Shown here piece by piece: positions 8,249 through 16,073 of a DNA stretch of 64,000 nt. A program made the translations under genes and the position numbers. Numbering within the stretch: position 1 is the first letter of the stretch; each line of letters starts with the position of its first letter. Below the pieces are notes generated by a model. That model was given only the letters and a program-made list of their open reading frames with translations, had not been told where the DNA came from and ran no database searches. This DNA is from Ancylobacter polymorphus (GTDB lineage Bacteria > Pseudomonadota > Alphaproteobacteria > Rhizobiales > Xanthobacteraceae): assembly GCF_022836935.1 (NCBI RefSeq), contig NZ_CP083239.1, forward strand, positions 248,001-312,000, in the 5' to 3' direction.

Positions 8249-10906
8249 GTGGAAACGCCTGAACTGCCCGCCCTGCGCTCCTACCATTCCTGGATCGCCA
8301 ACGAGACGCTTGAAGACTATTCGCTGCGCTACACCGCGCGTTCCTTCCGGCGCTGGTCGCCCTTCGTCATCGCCAACACGGCGCTCGGCGGCATTTCGTT
8401 CCTGGCGCTGGAAACCATCGGCGCCTCGATCACGCTGAGCTATGGCTTCCTGAATGCCGGGCTGGCGATTCTCGCAGTGTCGCTGTTCATCTTCGTCACC
8501 AGCCTGCCGATCGGCTATTATTCCAGCAAATACGGCATCGATCTCGATCTGCTGACCCGCGGCGCCGGCTTCGGCTATATCGGCTCGACCATCACCTCGC
8601 TGATCTATGCCAGCTTCACCTTCATCTTCTTCGCGCTGGAAGGCGCGATCATGGCGCAGGCGCTGAAGATCTATGCCGATGTGCCGCTGGTGCTCGGCTA
8701 TATCGTCTCCTCGCTGGTCATCATCCCGCTCACCCTCATGGGCATCACCATGATCTCGCGGCTGCAAATGGTGACGCAGCCGCTGTGGCTGGCGATGATG
8801 ATCCTGCCCTTCGTCATGATCGCGCTGAAGGCGCCGGACGACATCGCCGAATGGGTCGGCTTCGCCGGGCTGGAGACCGGCTCGCGCGGCTTCGACGTGC
8901 TCGCCTTCGGCGCGGCGGTCAGCCTGATGTGCTCGCTCGTGGTGCAGATCGGCGAGCAGGCGGATTATCTGCGCTTCCTGCCGGAGAAGACGGCGGCGAA
9001 CCGGCTGCGCTGGTGGAGCGCGGTCATCGCCGCCGGGCCGGGCTGGATCGTCATTGGCGGGCTGAAAATCCTCGCCGGCGGGCTGCTGGCGGTGCTGGTG
9101 CTCGGCAGCGGCCTGCCGCGCCCGGCGGCGCTGGAGCCGATCCACATGTACATCGTGGCCTATAGCCACGTGTTCGAAAACCCGGCGCTGGTCTTGTTCT
9201 GCGCCACCTTCTTCGTGCTGATCTCACAGATCAAGATCAACGTCACCAATGCCTATGCCGGCTCGCTCGCCTGGTCGAACTTCTTCTCGCGGGTGACGCA
9301 TTATCACCCCGGCCGGGTGGTGTGGCTGGTGTTCAACATCCTCATCTCGCTGCTGTTGATGCTGCTCGGCATCTTCGACACGCTGGAGGTGGTGCTCGCC
9401 GTCTATTCCAACATCGCCATGGCCTGGGTCGGGGCGATCGTCGCCGATCTCCTGGTGCTGAAGCCGCTCAAGGTCAGCCCAAGCTTCATCGAGTTCAAGC
9501 GCGCGCATCTGCACGATTTCAATCCCGTCGGCTGCGGCGGCATGGCGCTGGGCTCGCTGGGCTCGCTCACCGCCTTCACCGGCGTGCTGGGGCCGCTGAT
9601 GCAGGCCTATGCCGCGCCCTTCTCCTTCCTCATCGCCTTCGCCAGCGCGACACTGATCGGTTTCGCCACGCGCGGGCGCTACTACCTCGCCCGTCCGCCG
9701 GTGCATCCGGGCCTCGGCCCCGAGGGCGCGACGGTGCTGCGCTGCGAAATCTGCGACCATGGCTATGAGCGGGACGACATGGCCTATTGCAGCTTCTATG
9801 AGCGGCCGATCTGCTCGCTGTGCTGCAGCCTCGACGCGCATTGCCACGACGCCTGCAAGAAATCGCATCAGGACCTTGAAAGCTCGCGCTCGCGCTATCT
9901 CGGCGACGGCTTCACCCGCCGCATCGCCCCGCACATGCCGCAGCGGCTGCTGAAAGTGGCGGGCGTGCTGGTGGCGCTGTCGGTGGTGACGGGGGCGCTG
10001 TTCCTGCTCACCTACCGGCTGATCGACCCCGGCGAGGACGTGCCGCATCTCGACAATGGCGCGCTGCTGCTGCGCATCTTCCTGGCGCTGCTGCCGCTGC
10101 TGGCGATCAGCGCGTGGTGGATCGTGCTCGCCAATGAGAGCCGGGAGCTTGCCGAGCGCAACCTCGTCGGCTCGCTGGAAAAGCTCTACGAGACCCGCGA
10201 GGAACTGACCCGCAGCGAGCGCCTCGCCGCGCTCGGCCAGTTGACCGCCACGGTGAGCCATGAGTTGCGCAACCCGCTCGGCACGCTGGCCACCTCGGTC
10301 GCGGTGCTGCAACGGGCGGGCAACCTCACCGGCGAGCGCGAGCGCGGCGAGCTCGACCGCATCCAGCGCAATGTGCGTCGCTGCGTCCGCATCATCGACG
10401 ACCTCCTGGAATTCTCCCGCCGCCCCAACGTCGCCATGGTGCCGCTGGCGCTCGACCCGTGGATCGCCGAGCAGGCGGGCGACCTGCGCGCCCTCGGCCC
10501 GGTGCCGCTGGAACTGGACCTCGGCTGCGGCGGGATGATCGAGGCCGATGGCGAGCGGCTGCGGCAGGTGCTGGTCAATCTGGTGCAGAACGCCATGCAG
10601 GCGGTGATGGAGCGCCCCGCCGGCGCGCCGCCGGGCCGGGTGCGCCTCGCCACCGCGCGCGAGGGCGAACAGGTGGTGATCACGGTCGCGGATAATGGCG
10701 CCGGCATGAGCGCGGAGGTGCGGGCGCGGCTGTTCGAGCCCCTGTTCAGCACCAAGCCGTTCGGCCTCGGGCTTGGCCTCGCGCTGGTGCAGCGCATCAC
10801 CGAGCGCCATGGCGGGCAGGTGCGGGTGGACTCGGTGCCGGGCACCGGAACCCGTGTCGAACTGCGCCTGCCCGGCGCCTCCGGGGAGAGCCGCCATGTC
10901 GCTTGA
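8249..10906 (+). CDS. NCS1-type nucleobase permease fused to cysteine-rich domain and sensor histidine kinase
   Basis: 885 residues from GTG 8249 (AAGG upstream; no earlier ATG in frame). Residues 1-485 are a full purine/cytosine-permease-like membrane domain with about 12 helices. Residues 498-538 form a cysteine/histidine cluster (CEIC, then YC, PICSLCC, HCHDAC) that looks able to bind zinc or a cluster. Two more membrane helices follow at 568-590 and 606-628. Residues 640-875 are a histidine kinase: HisKA with SHELRNP (phospho-acceptor His671), N box near Asn781, G1 DNGAGM at 815 and a Gly-rich G2 loop at about 839. The next gene overlaps by 11 bases and carries a receiver. The permease part may sense, or sense while transporting, a nucleobase, hydantoin or amide. 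Function is inferred. Confidence 0.9.
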   Translation: METPELPALRSYHSWIANETLEDYSLRYTARSFRRWSPFVIANTALGGISFLALETIGASITLSYGFLNAGLAILAVSLFIFVTSLPIGYYSSKYGIDLDLLTRGAGFGYIGSTITSLIYASFTFIFFALEGAIMAQALKIYADVPLVLGYIVSSLVIIPLTLMGITMISRLQMVTQPLWLAMMILPFVMIALKAPDDIAEWVGFAGLETGSRGFDVLAFGAAVSLMCSLVVQIGEQADYLRFLPEKTAANRLRWWSAVIAAGPGWIVIGGLKILAGGLLAVLVLGSGLPRPAALEPIHMYIVAYSHVFENPALVLFCATFFVLISQIKINVTNAYAGSLAWSNFFSRVTHYHPGRVVWLVFNILISLLLMLLGIFDTLEVVLAVYSNIAMAWVGAIVADLLVLKPLKVSPSFIEFKRAHLHDFNPVGCGGMALGSLGSLTAFTGVLGPLMQAYAAPFSFLIAFASATLIGFATRGRYYLARPPVHPGLGPEGATVLRCEICDHGYERDDMAYCSFYERPICSLCCSLDAHCHDACKKSHQDLESSRSRYLGDGFTRRIAPHMPQRLLKVAGVLVALSVVTGALFLLTYRLIDPGEDVPHLDNGALLLRIFLALLPLLAISAWWIVLANESRELAERNLVGSLEKLYETREELTRSERLAALGQLTATVSHELRNPLGTLATSVAVLQRAGNLTGERERGELDRIQRNVRRCVRIIDDLLEFSRRPNVAMVPLALDPWIAEQAGDLRALGPVPLELDLGCGGMIEADGERLRQVLVNLVQNAMQAVMERPAGAPPGRVRLATAREGEQVVITVADNGAGMSAEVRARLFEPLFSTKPFGLGLGLALVQRITERHGGQVRVDSVPGTGTRVELRLPGASGESRHVA

Positions 10907-12059
10907 GGCTGCCCCCGACGCGCCGTCGCGCGTGCTGATCGTCGATGACGACCCGGACTTCGCCGCCAGCCTCGCTTTGCTGCTGGAGATGGAAGGCTAC
11001 GCCGTCACCGTGGCGCATGACGGCGCCGGCGCCCATGCCGCGCTGGCGGGGCCGCTAGCGGACGGGCCGGCGGTGGCGCTGGTGGATATCCGCCTCGGCC
11101 ATGAGGACGGGGTAGCGCTCGCCACCGCGCTGATCGGCGCGCGGCCGGGACTGCTGGCGGTGATGGTCACCGCCTATGCCTCGGTGCCCACCGCCATACG
11201 TGCGCTGCAGGCCGGCATTTACGACTATGTCTGCAAGCCGTTCGAACCGGCGGAGCTGCTGGCGATCCTCGCGCGCTGCTTCGACCGCCACCGCCTCGCG
11301 CGCGAGCGCGAGCAGGCGGAGGAATTGCTGCGCCGCGCCCGCCGGCTGGAGGCGATCGGCCAGCTCTCGGCCGGCATCGCCCATGATTTCAACAATTTGC
11401 TCGCCGTGGTCGGCGGCAATCTCAAGCTGCTGCGGGACGAGCTGGCGCGCGGCGGCGAGGCCGATGGCGCCCTGATGCGCGAACTGGTGGCCGACGCGCT
11501 TGCCGCCGTCGAGGAGGGCACCGCCGCCAACCGGCAGCTGCTCGCGGTCGGCCGCGCCCAGACGCTGCTGCCACGCACCATCGACCTTGCGCAGGCGGTC
11601 GAGCACACCGCCGCCACCGCCCGCGCGGCGCTGGGTGCCGGCATCGCGCTGGAACTCAGCCGGCCGGCCGCCCCCTGCCCCGCCAAGGTGGACCCGCGCC
11701 CGTTCGAGGCGAGCCTGCTCAACCTGCTGATCAATGCCCGCGACGCGCTGGGCGGCGCCGGCCTGATCCGGCTTGGCGTGGCGCTCGCCGATCTCGACGC
11801 CCGCGCGCCCGCGCGGCTGGAGGACATGCCGGCCGGCGCCTATGCCGTGGTGACGGTGGAGGATGAAGGCTGCGGCATGACGCCGGAGGTGCTGGAGAAA
11901 GCGCTCAACCCCTTCTTCTCCACCAAACCGGCGGAAAGCGGCAGCGGGCTCGGCCTCGCCACCGTCTATGGCTTCGCACGCCAGTCCGGCGGCAATCTTC
12001 TCATCGAGAGTGCGGCGGGCTGCGGCACCCGCGTCACGCTGGTGCTGCCGGCGGCGTGA
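10896..12059 (+). CDS. Receiver-histidine kinase hybrid (response regulator domain first)
   Basis: 387 residues from ATG 10896, overlapping the permease-kinase gene by 11 bases. Residues 11-125 are a receiver domain with VDDDPDF, phospho-acceptor Asp64 (ALVDIRLGHEDG), the Thr of MVTAYAS and the Lys of CKPFEP. A short coiled linker (RLAREREQAEELLRRARRLE) leads to a kinase core with GIAHDFNN (His163), characteristic of the HATPase/HisKA group found in hybrid kinases, and an ATPase domain with DEGCGM and SGSGLGLATVYGF. There is no output DNA-binding domain. It likely takes phosphate from the neighbouring permease-kinase and passes it on or signals back, making a multi-step relay with the OmpR-type regulator encoded convergently. 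Confidence 0.9.
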   Translation: MSLEAAPDAPSRVLIVDDDPDFAASLALLLEMEGYAVTVAHDGAGAHAALAGPLADGPAVALVDIRLGHEDGVALATALIGARPGLLAVMVTAYASVPTAIRALQAGIYDYVCKPFEPAELLAILARCFDRHRLAREREQAEELLRRARRLEAIGQLSAGIAHDFNNLLAVVGGNLKLLRDELARGGEADGALMRELVADALAAVEEGTAANRQLLAVGRAQTLLPRTIDLAQAVEHTAATARAALGAGIALELSRPAAPCPAKVDPRPFEASLLNLLINARDALGGAGLIRLGVALADLDARAPARLEDMPAGAYAVVTVEDEGCGMTPEVLEKALNPFFSTKPAESGSGLGLATVYGFARQSGGNLLIESAAGCGTRVTLVLPAA

Positions 12060-12771
12060 ACACATAGCCCTCACCACGCACGGTCTGGATGAGCTGCCGG
12101 CCGCTGCCATCGTCCAGCTTGCGCCGCAGCTTGCCGATCATCACGTCGATGCTGCGGTCGAACGGCGCCCATTGCCGGCTCGCCACCAGATCGAGCATCT
12201 GGTCGCGGCTCATCACCCGGCCGGGACGTTCCGCCAGCGCCGCCAGCAGACGGAACTCATGCGCGGTGAGATCGACCCGCCCGCCATCCGGGCCGGTGAG
12301 TTCGCGCCGGTCGAGATCGAGCCGGAAGGCACCGAAGCCAATGCGGTTCGCCCGCTCCGGCGGCGTTGCGGCGGGGGCCCGGGCGAGGCCACGGGCGCGG
12401 CGCAGCAGGGCGCGGATGCGCGCGAGCAATTCGCGCGGCTCGAACGGCTTGGTGAGGTAGTCGTCGGCGCCGATTTCCAGGCAGACGATCTTGTCGACCG
12501 TCTCGCATTTGGCCGAGAGCATGAGCAGCGGCATGTCCCAGCCCGCCCTGAGGCCGCGCGCCAGCGTCAGCCCGTCCTCGCCGCGCGGAAAGGTGAGATC
12601 GAGAATGACGAGATCATAGGGCGTGACGGCGAGCGCGTCGCGCATGGTGGCGCCGTCGAGCGCGAACTCCGCCGCAAAACCCTCGCGCGTCAGAAACTTG
12701 GTCACGAAACCGCACATCCGCCGGTCGTCATCGACCATCAGGATGCGCGGCATGCGCACCGCCTCGTTCAT
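12034..12771 (-). CDS. OmpR/PhoB-family response regulator
   Basis: 245 residues. Receiver: MVDDDRRMC, Asp58 in LVILDLTFPRGEDG, LMLSA and TKPFEPRELLARI. A 20-residue linker rich in Ala/Pro/Arg follows, then a winged-helix DNA-binding domain (LTAHEFRLLAALAERPGRVMSRDQML, DRSIDVMIGKLRRKL, TVRGEGYVF). Convergent with the receiver-kinase gene: the last 26 bases of the two coding regions overlap. The gene is divergent from the formamidase operon, with a 252-base gap that contains phased TTACA elements. These make it the natural candidate for a formamidase regulator acting downstream of the fusion kinase. Start ATG 12771; a second in-frame ATG at residue 7 is possible. Confidence 0.92.
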   Translation of the reverse strand: MNEAVRMPRILMVDDDRRMCGFVTKFLTREGFAAEFALDGATMRDALAVTPYDLVILDLTFPRGEDGLTLARGLRAGWDMPLLMLSAKCETVDKIVCLEIGADDYLTKPFEPRELLARIRALLRRARGLARAPAATPPERANRIGFGAFRLDLDRRELTGPDGGRVDLTAHEFRLLAALAERPGRVMSRDQMLDLVASRQWAPFDRSIDVMIGKLRRKLDDGSGRQLIQTVRGEGYVFTPPAAPA

Positions 12772-12871
12772 CGTCCCGCCCCGTGCATTTGCGCATCGAG
12801 ACGACAGATCGTCGCCTTGGAAGCGATCCTAACCGGTCGTCCCCGCGCTGCGCAGCCATGCCGCAGACCGA

Positions 12872-12919
12872 TTACAAAAATTTACATTCGCCCCTGCCAG
12901 CGCGGGAAGAGCGCTTACA
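12872..12919. promoter_or_regulatory. Phased TTACA repeats, candidate OmpR-family binding sites upstream of formamidase
   Basis: TTACA occurs at 12872-12876, 12882-12886 and 12915-12919, i.e. at intervals of 10 and 33 bases (about one and three helical turns), in an AT-rich patch of otherwise GC-rich DNA. OmpR/PhoB-type regulators bind such phased direct repeats. The position between the response regulator gene and fmdA fits. This is inference from pattern only. Confidence 0.4.
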
Positions 12920-13023
12920 TCGGCTTCCTAGCCTGCTGCGGCAGGGTGCGGGCGTGTGGCTTTCCGGCCGCCCGCCTTTCAGGAACGGCGCCAACGCCGC
13001 GGCACCCTCACAGGAGGAAGCTC

Positions 13024-14250
13024 ATGGCCAAGACCGTCTTCAAGATCGATCTCAACAAGGCGCCGGAAGATCAGGCGATCAAGACCCACAACCGCTGGCA
13101 CCCCGACCTGCCGATGGTCGAGACGTTCAAGCCGGGCGATGAGTTCCGCGTCGAGTGCTACGACTGGACCGGCGGCCAGATCGGCAACAATGACAGCGCC
13201 AACGATGTGCGCGACGTGAACCTGACCAAGGTGCACTATCTCAGCGGCCCGTTCGGCGTCGAGGGCGCCGAGCCGGGCGACCTGATGGTGGTCGACATTC
13301 TCGACATCGGGCCGATCGAAGGTTCGGAATGGGGCTTCAACGGCCTGTTCGACAAGAACAATGGCGGCGGCTTCCTGACCGAGCACTATCCCGACGCGGT
13401 GAAATCCTGCTGGGATTTCCACGGCATCTACACCACCTCGCGCCACATCCCGAAGGTGCGCTATCCCGGCCTCGTCCATCCCGGCCTGATCGGCTGCCTG
13501 CCCGACCACAAGCTGCTGGCGGAAGCCAACCGGCGCGAGGCGGCGCTGGTCGCCACCGATCCCAACCGGGTGCCGCCGCTGGCCTGCCTGCCCTTCTCCG
13601 ACACCGCGCTGATGGGCCAGATGACCGGCGCGGCGCGCGACAAGGCGGCGGCGGAAGGCTGGCGCACCGTGCCGCCGCGCGAGCATGGCGGCAATTGCGA
13701 CATCAAGAACCTGTCGCGCGGCTCGCGCTGCTACTTCCCGGTCTATGTGAAGGGCGGCGGCCTCTCCATGGGCGACATCCACTTCTCCCAGGGCGATGGC
13801 GAAATCACCTTCTGCGGCGCCATCGAGATGGCCGGCTGGATCGACATCGGCGTCGGGCTGATCAAGGGCGGCATGGCGAAATACGGCGTGGTGAACCCGA
13901 TCTTCAAGCCGAGCCCGATCGACCCGCATTTCGACGACTACCTCATCTTCGAGGGCATCTCGGTGGATGAGCACACGGGCGAGCAATATTATCTCGACGC
14001 GCATGTCGCCTATCGCCGCGCCTGCCTCAACGCCATCGAATATCTCAAGAAGTTCGGCTATTCCGGCGAGCAGGCCTATTCCATCCTCGGCACCGCGCCG
14101 GTGGAGGGACGCATCGCCGGCATCGTCGACATTCCCAATGTCTGCGCCACGGTGGCGATCCCCACCAAGATCTTCGAATTCGACATCAACCCCAACTCCA
14201 CCGGGCCCACAAAGCAGGTGTCGGGCGTCGATGTCGCCCGCGCCAGCTGA
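13024..14250 (+). CDS. fmdA: Formamidase (acetamidase/formamidase family)
   Basis: 408 residues from ATG 13024, with AGGAGGAAG immediately upstream. It matches full-length FmdA-type formamidases closely: the N-terminal TVFKIDLNKAPEDQ, the HNRWHPDLP motif, EWGFNGLFDKNNGGGFL, the EHGGNCDIKNL segment (likely nucleophilic/metal-binding Cys region) and MGDIHFSQGDGEITFCGAIEM. It hydrolyses formamide to formate and ammonia in the cytoplasm. It is the first gene of a three-gene set with an AmiS/UreI-type channel and a small zinc-ribbon protein, the gene order found in other formamide/short-amide utilisation operons. A GC hairpin follows its stop, which could let it be made in excess over the channel. 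Confidence 0.95.
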   Translation: MAKTVFKIDLNKAPEDQAIKTHNRWHPDLPMVETFKPGDEFRVECYDWTGGQIGNNDSANDVRDVNLTKVHYLSGPFGVEGAEPGDLMVVDILDIGPIEGSEWGFNGLFDKNNGGGFLTEHYPDAVKSCWDFHGIYTTSRHIPKVRYPGLVHPGLIGCLPDHKLLAEANRREAALVATDPNRVPPLACLPFSDTALMGQMTGAARDKAAAEGWRTVPPREHGGNCDIKNLSRGSRCYFPVYVKGGGLSMGDIHFSQGDGEITFCGAIEMAGWIDIGVGLIKGGMAKYGVVNPIFKPSPIDPHFDDYLIFEGISVDEHTGEQYYLDAHVAYRRACLNAIEYLKKFGYSGEQAYSILGTAPVEGRIAGIVDIPNVCATVAIPTKIFEFDINPNSTGPTKQVSGVDVARAS

Positions 14251-14268
14251 CCCCTCCGGCACAGAGCG

Positions 14269-14292
14269 CCCCGGTCGGCCTGCCGGCCGGGG
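14269..14292 (+). other. Intercistronic hairpin between formamidase and channel genes
   Basis: An 11-bp stem (14269-14279 pairing with 14282-14292, one G-T pair) lies in the 57-base gap between fmdA and the AmiS gene. There is no U-run, so it is more likely an mRNA-stabilising or attenuating hairpin than a terminator. Confidence 0.5.
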
Positions 14293-14307
14293 CCGAGGAG
14301 ATCCATC

Positions 14308-14826
14308 ATGCTGCTCGGACTTGGCCTGCTCTATGTCGGCGCCGTCCTCGTGCTCAATGGCCTGTGGCTCTTGGGAAAGATCGAGGACCGCGAAATCATC
14401 GTGGTGAACGTCGTCTCCGGTGTGGTGACGCTCGCCATCTCGCTGTTCTGGGCGTTCAACCCGGAAGCGGATGCCGGCTCCATCAAGGGGGCGGCGCTCA
14501 CCCTTCTGTTCACCGCCACCTATTTCTGGGTGGCCTATAACCGCGTCACCAAGGTGGACGGGCGCGGGCTCGGCTGGTTCAGCCTGTTCGTCGCCATCAC
14601 CGTCGTGCCGGTGGCGATCCAGTCGCTGCGCGGGGCGGACAGTTCCATCAGCCTCTGGATGGGCTGGAACTGGGTCGGCTGGGCGCTGCTGTGGTTCTGC
14701 TACTTCCTGCTGCTCACCATGAAGCAGCCGATCCTGCGCTTCACCGGCGCCTTCACCGTGCTCATCGGCATCGTCACCGGCTGGGTGCCGGGCGTGTCGC
14801 TGCTGCAGGGCTGGCTGAACCCCTGA
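14308..14826 (+). CDS. AmiS/UreI-family amide or urea channel
   Basis: 172 residues with six to seven predicted membrane helices. The AmiS/UreI hallmarks are present: LGLLYVGAVLVLNGLWLLG at the N-terminus, WAFNPEA, ATYFWVAYNR and the WMGWNWVGWALLWFCYF stretch. The family forms passive inner-membrane channels for urea or short aliphatic amides (AmiS beside amidase AmiE in Pseudomonas, UreI in Helicobacter). Here it probably lets formamide or related amides reach the formamidase encoded upstream. GGAG lies a few bases before the ATG. Confidence 0.93.
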   Translation: MLLGLGLLYVGAVLVLNGLWLLGKIEDREIIVVNVVSGVVTLAISLFWAFNPEADAGSIKGAALTLLFTATYFWVAYNRVTKVDGRGLGWFSLFVAITVVPVAIQSLRGADSSISLWMGWNWVGWALLWFCYFLLLTMKQPILRFTGAFTVLIGIVTGWVPGVSLLQGWLNP

Positions 14827-14902
14827 TCGCGCACGGGCCACGGCCCTTTGCTCTCCCGGATGGCCCACGGGCCATCCGTTCCCTTTCATGGAGGACCCAA
14901 GG

Positions 14903-15205
14903 ATGCCCCTCTATTCCTATGCCTGCGACGATTGCGGGCCCTTCGAGGGCTGGAGCGCGATGAGCGAGGCGGACCAGCCGGCCTGCTGCCCGGAATGCAG
15001 CGGAACGGCGCCGCGCGCCATGGCGATGCCCCGGCTCAGCACGATGAACGGCACGCTGCGCAAGGCGCTGGCCCGTTCTGAGGGCACCGCCTCCGAGCCG
15101 AAGGTGGTCAAGCGCGAACATCTCGCCGGCTGCGGTTGCTCGCTCTGCGGCACGCGCAAGAACAAGCCCGCCCCGATCGAGCGGCGCTGGTCGCTCGGCC
15201 ACTAA
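14903..15205 (+). CDS. FmdB-like zinc-ribbon protein
   Basis: 100 residues from ATG 14903, 8 bases after GGAGGA. The N-terminus PLYSYACDDCG followed by CCPEC is the paired-cysteine zinc ribbon of the FmdB/CxxC_CXXC_SSSS family. The C-terminal half has another Cys group (GCGCSLCG). FmdB-like proteins accompany formamidases (named in Methylophilus) and may regulate or assist metal loading; their exact role is unresolved. It is the last gene of the fmdA set and meets the GntR-family gene tail to tail. Confidence 0.88.
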   Translation: MPLYSYACDDCGPFEGWSAMSEADQPACCPECSGTAPRAMAMPRLSTMNGTLRKALARSEGTASEPKVVKREHLAGCGCSLCGTRKNKPAPIERRWSLGH

Positions 15206-15220
15206 TAGCCCGCCCCCCCG

Positions 15221-15943
15221 TCACGGGGTGGATGCGAGCACGCGGCCGCGCGGCTTGCCTCCCCCCTCTCCCGCGCCCGAACCGATGAGCGCGGCGAGCA
15301 CCTCATAGGCGCCGTCAATATCGGCGGCCAGCGCCCGCGCCGCCCTTTCGGGATCGCGGGCGCTCACGGCGTCGAAGATCGCCCGGTGCTGATGGTTCGA
15401 GATGCGGAAATTGCCCGAACCGCGCAGCAGATGAAAGTAAGGGCTGATCTGCAGCCAGAGATTTTCGATGATGGTCAGCAGGATCGGCGATCCCGCGTGA
15501 CGATAGATGTGGAAATGGAAGTCGTAATTGGCGCCGATATAGTGCTTGGCGTCCGCGTTCTTCTCGGCTTCCTCCAGACGCTCGAACGCCCGCGTCAACG
15601 CCGCGATCAGCGCACCATTCTGCCGCTCGGTGGCCCAGCGCACCGCGGTGGTCTCCACTTCCAGCCGCACCCGCCGCAAATCTTCCAGTCGCGCTGATGT
15701 CAGCTTCGGGATGCCGATGGTGCGCCCGGAGACCACGGTGAGCACGCCCGCGCCGGTGAGCTTGGTCAGCGCCTCGCGCACCGGCATCGGGCTGACGCCG
15801 AACGCCTCGGCCAGATGCGCCACGGTGATCGACTGGCCCGGCGCGATCCCTCCTTCGAGGATCAGTTCGCACAGCCGGCGGAACACGCCTTCCTGCAACG
15901 TCTGCTTGTGAAGCGGAACGACCTGTTCGCGTAGATCGGACAT
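15221..15943 (-). CDS. GntR-family (FadR/FCD subgroup) transcriptional regulator
   Basis: 240 residues. The N-terminal winged helix has LCELILEGGIAPGQSITVAHLAEAFGVSPMPVREALTKL, shown here as the classic GntR pattern (…SPMPVREAL…). The C-terminal FCD ligand domain has the metal/ligand histidines in NYDFHFHIYRHAGS and HQHRAIFDAV. It is divergent from the sugar-type ABC catabolic cluster, with a perfect inverted repeat at 16012-16030 between them. It most likely represses that cluster until a sugar acid or related metabolite binds the FCD domain. Confidence 0.92.
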   Translation of the reverse strand: MSDLREQVVPLHKQTLQEGVFRRLCELILEGGIAPGQSITVAHLAEAFGVSPMPVREALTKLTGAGVLTVVSGRTIGIPKLTSARLEDLRRVRLEVETTAVRWATERQNGALIAALTRAFERLEEAEKNADAKHYIGANYDFHFHIYRHAGSPILLTIIENLWLQISPYFHLLRGSGNFRISNHQHRAIFDAVSARDPERAARALAADIDGAYEVLAALIGSGAGEGGGKPRGRVLASTP

Positions 15944-16011
15944 CAGCGACTCCCGGCTGCGGATGGCCTCAGCATAGCCCAGCGCGCGAGGGACTTGAAG
16001 ACGGTTTTGAT

Positions 16012-16030
16012 TTTTGATCTAATATCAAAA
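16012..16030. promoter_or_regulatory. Inverted repeat, candidate GntR-family operator
   Basis: TTTTGAT-CTAAT-ATCAAAA is a perfect 7-bp inverted repeat in the 130-base divergent region between the GntR gene and the binding-protein gene. Its AT-rich dyad is of the size bound by FCD-type GntR dimers. An additional upstream TTTTGAT at 16005-16011 could be an extra half-site. Confidence 0.65.
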
Positions 16031-16073
16031 TCGACGACACGCGACAGACGTGCCGCGCTTGGGAGGACGACGA

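Noticed and set aside
9224..10897. 557-codon minus-strand frame opposite the permease-kinase fusion
   Set aside because: The peptide has no recognisable fold and consists of Arg/His/Ala/Gln shadow sequence, whereas the plus strand has full permease and kinase motifs.
12979..14889. 636-codon minus-strand frame opposite the formamidase operon
   Set aside because: Shadow of fmdA/amiS; real motifs, ribosome sites and operon spacing are all on the plus strand.
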